Of a stretch of 64,000 bases of DNA, positions 60,287 through 64,000 are shown in pieces. The notes beneath the pieces were generated by a model. The model did not search any database and was not told the origin of the DNA. It saw nothing but the letters and a program-made list of their open reading frames with translations. The DNA is from Paludibaculum fermentans. GTDB lineage: Bacteria > Acidobacteriota > Terriglobia > Bryobacterales > Bryobacteraceae. A program made the position numbers and the translations under genes. The stretch covers positions 6,215,501-6,279,500 of the forward strand of contig NZ_CP063849.1 in the NCBI RefSeq assembly GCF_015277775.1, in the 5' to 3' direction. Within the stretch, counting starts at the first letter, position 1; every line of letters begins with the position of its first letter.

Positions 60287-62314
60287 GTGAGCGAAGCAAA
60301 CCCCCTGCTGGGCATACGTCTGCCCCTCCCATTCGATGAAGTTCGACCGGAGCATGTGAAGCCGGCGATCGAGGCACTCATCCAACAGGCGCGCGCCCAA
60401 TTGGACGATCTGGCGTCCTTGCCGGGACCCCGGACCTACGAGAATACGATGGCCGCACTGGATATGGCGGCTGAGCCGCTGGATGTGGCGGTGAGCGTGG
60501 TGCGCCACCTGGAGGGCGTGGTGATGACCGCGGAGTTGCGGGCGGCCTGGAACGAAGTCCAGCCCGAGGTGAGCGCGTTCTACTCCTCCATCCCCCTGCA
60601 CGAGGGTTTGTGGAAGGCCCTGCAGGCCTATGCCGCGACAGAGGATGCAAAGCAGTTGCAGGGTGTGAAGGCTCGCTTCCTGAAGAAGACCGTGGAAGCG
60701 TTCCGGCGTCATGGCGCGGAGTTGGATGAGGAGGGCAAGCGCAAGCTGGAGGCCCTGGACATCGAACTGGCCGTCATCACCACGAAGTTCGCCCAGAACG
60801 TGCTGGATGCGACGGCGGCCTACGAGTATTTCATTGAAGACGAGGCACTGCTGGCCGGATTGCCGGCCTCGGCCGTAGCGGGGGCGCGTCAGGCGGCCGA
60901 AGCACGTGGGAAGCAGGGCTGGCGGTTCTCGCTACAGGCACCCAGCTATCTGGCCGTGATGACCTATCTCGATGCCCGCGAGATTCGCGAGAAGTTCTAT
61001 CGTGCCTACAGCCGCAGGGCCGCGGAACCGAACAGCGAGCTCATCGCGAAGATCCTGGATCTGCGCCGGGCCAAGGCGCGCCTGCTGGGCTTCTCCACCT
61101 TTGCCGACTTCAATCTGGTGGAGCGCATGGCGAAGAACGGGGCCACGGCGCAGGCGTTCGTCCGGGATCTGCGCTCGAAGACCGAGACCGCCTTCCATCA
61201 TGAGAACGACGCGCTGCTTGCGTTTGCCAGGGAACTCTCCGGCGGGGCGTTGACAGCGCTGGAACCGTGGGATGTCGCCTATTACTCAGAGAAGCAGCGG
61301 GCGTCCCAGTACGCTTTTGAGGAAGAGGATCTGCGGCCGTACTTCCCGTTGGAGAAGGTGGTCGCGGGCATGTTCGATGTGGTGCACCGGCTGTACGGCA
61401 TCACTGTCGTTGAAGGGCCGAAGGTTCCGGTGTGGCACCCCGAGGTGAAGTATTACGAGATCCGCGACGAGGACGGTTCTCTGCTGGGCTCGTTCTATGC
61501 CGACTGGTTCCCACGCGACACCAAACGCGGCGGAGCCTGGATGGATGCCTTCATGACCGGCAGTTGGGCGGGCAGCGAGTGGCGCCCGCACATCGGGTTG
61601 ATGTGTGGCAACGTGACGCCCCCGCTGGGAGATGCTCCGGCGCTGTTGACGCACCGCGAGGTCGAGACGGTGTTCCACGAGTTCGGCCACCTGCTGCATC
61701 ACAGCCTGAGCCGCGTGGAGGTGAAGAGCCTCTCCGGCACCAACGTGGCCTGGGACTTTGTCGAACTGCCCAGCCAGATCATGGAGAACTGGTGCTGGGA
61801 GCGCGAGTCGCTGGACATGTTCGCACGCCACTGGCAGACGGGTGAGACGATTCCCGACGAGTTGCTGCAGAAGATGCGCGCGGCCCGCACCTTCCGGGCG
61901 GCCAATGCACAGATGCGCCAACTTGGCTTTGCCACAGTGGACCTGGCGCTCCATATCGACTTCAAGCCTGAGACGGATGGCGATCCGGTAAAGTACGGCA
62001 ACCGGCTGCTGGCCGCGTTCGCGCCGGCGCCGTTCCCCGAGGACTATGCCATGCTGGCCGGGTTCACGCACCTGTTTGCGGATCCGACCGGCTATGGAGC
62101 GGGCTACTACAGCTACAAGTGGGCGGAGGTGCTCGATGCCGATGCGTTCACCCGCTTCAAGCACGAGGGCCTGTTCTCCCGGGAGACGGGCCGTTCGTTC
62201 CGCGACAATATCCTCTCGCGTGGCGACAGTGAAGATCCGGCGGTCCTGTTCCGCGGCTTCATGGGCCGCGATCCGGACCCTGGCGCCCTGCTGACGAGGC
62301 TGGGGCTCGTATGA
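60287..62314 (+). CDS. M3 family oligopeptidase (oligopeptidase A/PrlC-like)
   Basis: The 675-residue zinc peptidase degrades short peptides in the cytoplasm. NPLLGIRLPLPFDEVRPEHVKPAI at the start matches OpdA/PrlC. The zinc site is VETVFHEFGHLLHHSLSR near 460 (HExxH) with the distal Glu in FVELPSQIMENW. Length is close to the 680 residues of E. coli PrlC. The start is one of two GTG codons (60281 or 60287); I prefer 60287 from the match to the family N-terminus. It is coupled by ATGA to the unknown gene at 62311. OpdA also removes signal-peptide fragments, so it may work after SppA. Confidence 0.9.
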   Translation: MSEANPLLGIRLPLPFDEVRPEHVKPAIEALIQQARAQLDDLASLPGPRTYENTMAALDMAAEPLDVAVSVVRHLEGVVMTAELRAAWNEVQPEVSAFYSSIPLHEGLWKALQAYAATEDAKQLQGVKARFLKKTVEAFRRHGAELDEEGKRKLEALDIELAVITTKFAQNVLDATAAYEYFIEDEALLAGLPASAVAGARQAAEARGKQGWRFSLQAPSYLAVMTYLDAREIREKFYRAYSRRAAEPNSELIAKILDLRRAKARLLGFSTFADFNLVERMAKNGATAQAFVRDLRSKTETAFHHENDALLAFARELSGGALTALEPWDVAYYSEKQRASQYAFEEEDLRPYFPLEKVVAGMFDVVHRLYGITVVEGPKVPVWHPEVKYYEIRDEDGSLLGSFYADWFPRDTKRGGAWMDAFMTGSWAGSEWRPHIGLMCGNVTPPLGDAPALLTHREVETVFHEFGHLLHHSLSRVEVKSLSGTNVAWDFVELPSQIMENWCWERESLDMFARHWQTGETIPDELLQKMRAARTFRAANAQMRQLGFATVDLALHIDFKPETDGDPVKYGNRLLAAFAPAPFPEDYAMLAGFTHLFADPTGYGAGYYSYKWAEVLDADAFTRFKHEGLFSRETGRSFRDNILSRGDSEDPAVLFRGFMGRDPDPGALLTRLGLV

Positions 62315-62784
62315 CCTTTGAGGTCAGGATCATCAATCTCGAGGACGGCCGGGTCGAACAGGGCATGTTCGACACCGTGCCCACCCTTGAGCAGGCCGTA
62401 AAGGTAGTCGGCCTGATGCGCGAGTTTCTCTCGACGATGCCGGCGCAGTTCCGGGGTCCGCTGCCTTTCCTGAAGCGCGGGTCGGTGGAGCTGGAATGGG
62501 CCTCGGCCACTGGGGCGGTTGCCTTCGCCACACTCTATGAGTCGGGTCAGGCGGCTACGCTTGCTGTGATGGCCTGCGACCCGAAGGGCGAAGCCGGCCA
62601 GGGTGTGCTGGGCGGGCTGCAGCAGAGCCTCGGCCTGGGACCGGAGGAGTTCGCGCCGACGGACGGGCCGCTGATGGTGGTTGCCGCGCTGCCGGGCGCT
62701 CCAGAGTGGCAGCCCATGCTGCACCTGCTCAATACTTCGCTGGCCGCGGTCTATTTTGCCGCCGTCCTGAAGGACCAGGCCTAA
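62311..62784 (+). CDS. Unrecognised 157-residue protein coupled to the M3 peptidase
   Basis: No family was recognised. The start overlaps the peptidase stop (ATGA), so the two proteins are made together. It has no signal peptide, an N-terminal strand-helix unit (FEVRIINLEDGRVEQGMF, EQAVKVVGLMREFLSTM), a middle strand with GSVELEWASATGAVAFATLYESGQ, and a hydrophobic end (LLNTSLAAVYFAAVL). It looks like a small alpha/beta cytoplasmic protein. It overlaps the convergent DUF4440 gene by 4 bp. Confidence 0.7.
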   Translation: MTFEVRIINLEDGRVEQGMFDTVPTLEQAVKVVGLMREFLSTMPAQFRGPLPFLKRGSVELEWASATGAVAFATLYESGQAATLAVMACDPKGEAGQGVLGGLQQSLGLGPEEFAPTDGPLMVVAALPGAPEWQPMLHLLNTSLAAVYFAAVLKDQA

Positions 62785-63206
62785 CTTCCGATATCGGTGG
62801 TGACTTTCCAACTGCCGTCCCGTTGCCTGCGCCAGACGGTGAGATAGCGGCCCTCGTGTTTCACGAGTTCGCCTTGGTCGTCCCGGAAGCTGATCTGGCT
62901 GACGCCATAGGTGAAGCCGAGCGTGCCGTCCATTGAAGCTTCAGCGTGGATCGGTTGCCAGCGGATGGAAAACTCCTTGCGCGCGAACATCCCGGAGTAG
63001 AACTCGCGCAGTGCGGCTTTGCCGACAATCTCAGTGGGCCGCTGGTTCAACCGGGCGTCGTCGGCGAAGAAGCTCATCCAGCCGTCGAGCCCCCGGGCGA
63101 GGGTGGCGGAGTCGAAGGCCCGATCGGCCTCCATCAGTTGCTGGGGCACATCGGCCGCCAGCAGCGGCGCCGCACACAACAACAGGGAGAGAACAATAAA
63201 CTTCAT
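62781..63206 (-). CDS. Secreted DUF4440/SnoaL-like (NTF2 fold) protein
   Basis: The 141-residue protein begins with a signal peptide (MKFIVLSLLLCAAPLLAA). The NTF2-like fold appears as LMEADRAFDSATLARGLDGWMSFFADDARLN, GKAALREFYSGMF and HEGRYLTVWRRQRDGSWKVTTDIGS, the DUF4440 pattern. Members include ketosteroid-isomerase-like and ligand-binding proteins; catalytic residues cannot be assigned. ATG 63206 is preceded by AGAGGT. It is 31 bp downstream of the response-regulator gene on the same strand. Confidence 0.85.
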   Translation of the reverse strand: MKFIVLSLLLCAAPLLAADVPQQLMEADRAFDSATLARGLDGWMSFFADDARLNQRPTEIVGKAALREFYSGMFARKEFSIRWQPIHAEASMDGTLGFTYGVSQISFRDDQGELVKHEGRYLTVWRRQRDGSWKVTTDIGS

Positions 63207-63237
63207 GACTACCTCTGACGTTTCAGGTTGGCGGATG

Positions 63238-63843
63238 TCACAGCCAGCCGCGCTGCCGGGCAATGCGCGCCGCATCCACGCGGTTGGCGGCGCCCAGCTT
63301 GCTGATGGCCTCGGACAGATAGTTGCGTACAGTGCCCTCGGACAGGCTGAGTTTGAGCGCAATGTCGGCGGACGAACTACCTTCCCCGGCCAGGCGCAGC
63401 ACCTGCCGTTCGCGTTCGGTGAGTAGATCCTGCTCAGTCCACGCCTCCGCGGCCAGATCGGGGTCGATGGAGCGGCCCCCTGCGTATACGCGGCGGATGG
63501 CCGCGGCCAGCGTCGCGGCCGGCGAGTCCTTCAAGAGGTATCCGCTGACACCGGCCTCAAGAGCGCGGCGCAGGTAGCCAGGCCGTGCAAAGGTCGTCAG
63601 GATGATCACCTTCGCGGCACGCTTCTGCCGGCGGATCTCGGCGGCGAGCTCGAGCCCGGTCATATTGGGCATTTCGATATCGGACAACACCACGTCGGGC
63701 TGAGCCGTCTCGAGCAGCGACAGGGCCTCGGCGCCATCGCGCGCCTGCCCGGTGACTTCCAGATCATGCTCAGTGGAGAGCAGCGCAGCCAGTGCGCCTA
63801 GCACCATGGCCTGGTCTTCGGCGATGAGAATCCGGATGCTCAA
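63238..63843 (-). CDS. NarL/DesR-type response regulator
   Basis: The 201-residue regulator has phospho-acceptor D55 (VVLSDIEMPN), the Lys in GYLLKDSPA, and a LuxR-type HTH (TERERQVLRLAGEGSSSADIALKLSLSEGTVRNYLSEAISKL). The spacing and the DesR-like N-terminus (IRILIAEDQAMVLGALAALL) suggest a DesK/DesR-type pair. The start is TTG 63843 in the TTGA overlap with the kinase stop. The DUF4440 gene follows. Confidence 0.9.
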   Translation of the reverse strand: MSIRILIAEDQAMVLGALAALLSTEHDLEVTGQARDGAEALSLLETAQPDVVLSDIEMPNMTGLELAAEIRRQKRAAKVIILTTFARPGYLRRALEAGVSGYLLKDSPAATLAAAIRRVYAGGRSIDPDLAAEAWTEQDLLTERERQVLRLAGEGSSSADIALKLSLSEGTVRNYLSEAISKLGAANRVDAARIARQRGWL

Positions 63844-64000
63844 ACGGCCTCCAGGGGCAATCGGAGCAGTAGGCGCATACCGCTGGATCCGTCGTGTTCC
63901 AGGGTGCCGCCCAACGCCTCGACGCGTTCGCGCATGCCGCTGAGTCCGGCTCCTTCGTTGGCCGTGCCGCCCTGCCCGTCGTCGGCGATCTCCAGTTCGT
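63840..64000 (-). CDS. Sensor histidine kinase, C-terminal end (continues beyond the window)
   Basis: The last 52 codons of a kinase are visible: LEIADDGQGG is the HATPase G1 box and GLSGMRERVEALGG the G2 region, ending in RLPLEAV and TGA at 63840-63842. It overlaps the response-regulator start, so the two form a two-component pair of the DesK class. Sensor domains lie outside the window. Confidence 0.85.
   Translation of the reverse strand, partial: ELEIADDGQGGTANEGAGLSGMRERVEALGGTLEHDGSSGMRLLLRLPLEAV

Overview
The window is about 64 kb of high-GC bacterial chromosome. It most likely comes from an Acidobacteriota of the Bryobacterales/Solibacter type (Bryobacter, Paludibaculum, Ca. Solibacter). 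The reasons are a secreted protein ending in the TIGR03437 'Solibacter' domain, an ECF sigma factor coupled to a TPR Ser/Thr kinase, several Tat-type leaders on Gfo/Idh/MocA and TIM-barrel proteins, an ASPIC/UnbV FG-GAP protein and a PEP-CTERM protein. LptE, LpxA, LpxI and a TonB-type protein show a Gram-negative envelope. Taxonomy here is inference from gene content only.

Layout. 1-3.5 kb: 3' end of one sppA, an IS481-like element with about 45-bp terminal inverted repeats, then a 427-bp direct duplication carrying the 3' end of a VOC-family gene. 3.5-8.5 kb: TPR Ser/Thr kinase and ECF sigma factor in one operon, divergent from a TIGR03437 secreted protein. 8.5-13.4 kb: membrane glycosyltransferase-like protein, NIPSNAP protein, YncE/phosphoesterase fusion. 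13.4-22.8 kb: the translation cluster rimP-nusA-infB-ylxP(DUF503)-rbfA. It is split between ylxP and rbfA by a REP-associated tyrosine transposase (RAYT), its ~97-bp REP-like repeat array, and an FAD oxidoreductase. 22.9-26.4 kb: apbE-hemE-hemG. 26.4-29.7 kb: SYLF protein, Gfo/Idh/MocA oxidoreductase with a class III aminotransferase. 29.8-36.1 kb: ybbP-ybbA divergent from a TesA-like esterase, then a MacB-type ATPase and a MacA-type adaptor with no permease. 36.5-42.6 kb: histidine kinase/NarL regulator pair, TIM-barrel isomerase-like protein with a second sppA, FliA/WhiG-type sigma factor. 43.1-47.5 kb (minus strand): a 55-residue membrane protein, then the operon fabZ-lpxA-lpxI-gfo/idh-tonB-like. 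47.5-52.9 kb (plus strand): M20 peptidase, psd-pssA-usg-like-lptE-holA, mostly with 4-bp overlaps. 52.9-64 kb: Tat-exported Gfo/Idh/MocA protein, an unrecognised protein, the PEP-CTERM protein with a proline-rich minisatellite, a kinase/regulator/UnbV operon, an M3 oligopeptidase with a small unknown partner, a DUF4440 protein and a third two-component pair cut by the window end.

Functional themes are outer-membrane biogenesis (lipid A, phospholipid head groups, LptE, TonB), translation initiation and termination, heme synthesis, and signalling through three NarL-type two-component systems, two alternative sigma factors and a Ser/Thr kinase. The most unusual places are the RAYT/REP array inside the nusA-infB-rbfA cluster, the IS-bounded duplication near the left end, a dehydrogenase-like protein that has lost its catalytic Cys and His, and several small or unrecognised genes. 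All coordinates and motifs were read by eye; no database search was run.
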